A stretch of DNA of 5,306 bases. It comes from Treponema sp. (GTDB lineage Bacteria > Spirochaetota > Spirochaetia > Treponematales > Treponemataceae). Positions within the stretch are counted from its first letter, which is position 1; each line of letters starts with the position of its first letter. Shown here piece after piece: positions 5,284-5,306 of this stretch. The notes under the pieces were generated by a model. The model was not told where the DNA came from. It made no database searches and saw only the letters and a program-made list of their open reading frames with translations. Location of the stretch: contig JAEDCN010000053.1 in NCBI GenBank assembly GCA_016294105.1, positions 1 to 5,306 on the forward strand, written 5' to 3'. The position numbers and the translations under genes are program-made.

Positions 5284-5306
5284 GCAAGTCCCTGCAACGA
5301 GTGGGA

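Noticed and set aside
5282..5306. ATG starting a frame that runs off the window (MQVPATSG)
   Set aside because: Only eight codons are visible and no ribosome site precedes it.
1..5306. CRISPR array, tRNA, rRNA or insertion-sequence transposase
   Set aside because: No regularly spaced repeats, no tRNA or rRNA-like stretch and no transposase motif were seen on either strand.

Overview
The window looks like accessory DNA from a low-to-mid-GC Gram-positive gut anaerobe of the class Clostridia (Lachnospiraceae or Ruminococcaceae type). This is inferred from strong AGGAGG Shine-Dalgarno sites, sigma-A promoters with extended -10 boxes, a MobV relaxase of the pMV158/Pre type, and small conserved proteins of the kind found on Firmicutes conjugative and mobilizable elements. 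Everything recognisable is on the plus strand.

Left part (1-1860), mobile-element backbone: a MobV relaxase whose start codon lies outside the window, a 146-base gap holding an imperfect hairpin, and two small translationally coupled genes (99 and 81 aa) of unknown function. A GC-rich hairpin with a GAAA loop closes this unit.

Middle (1861-5042), resistance-type cassette: a near-consensus promoter, a leader of about 160 nt, then a two-gene operon encoding a 12-helix MATE efflux transporter and a 543-aa ABC-F ATPase. MATE proteins export drugs; many ABC-F proteins dislodge antibiotics from the ribosome or regulate translation. The pair therefore suggests joint efflux and target protection, though no substrate can be read from the sequence.

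The most interesting signal is the leader. A 17-bp perfect inverted repeat, extended by 9 more pairs, has a 3' arm running straight into a T-rich tract: an intrinsic terminator between promoter and MATE gene. A second, diverged copy of the 5' arm lies inside the loop and can pair with the same 3' arm. A six-codon reading frame (MSHKDF) sits in the first 5' arm, and a GTG-started frame just before the second copy runs in phase through the terminator into the MATE protein. This resembles ribosome-controlled attenuation as known for antibiotic-induced genes, but with an unusual two-tier layout.

Right end (5043-5306): no confident gene. A second very strong promoter starts an apparent new leader with its own hairpin and a related CACCG..GATAAGAT motif, so another leader-controlled gene may begin beyond the window.
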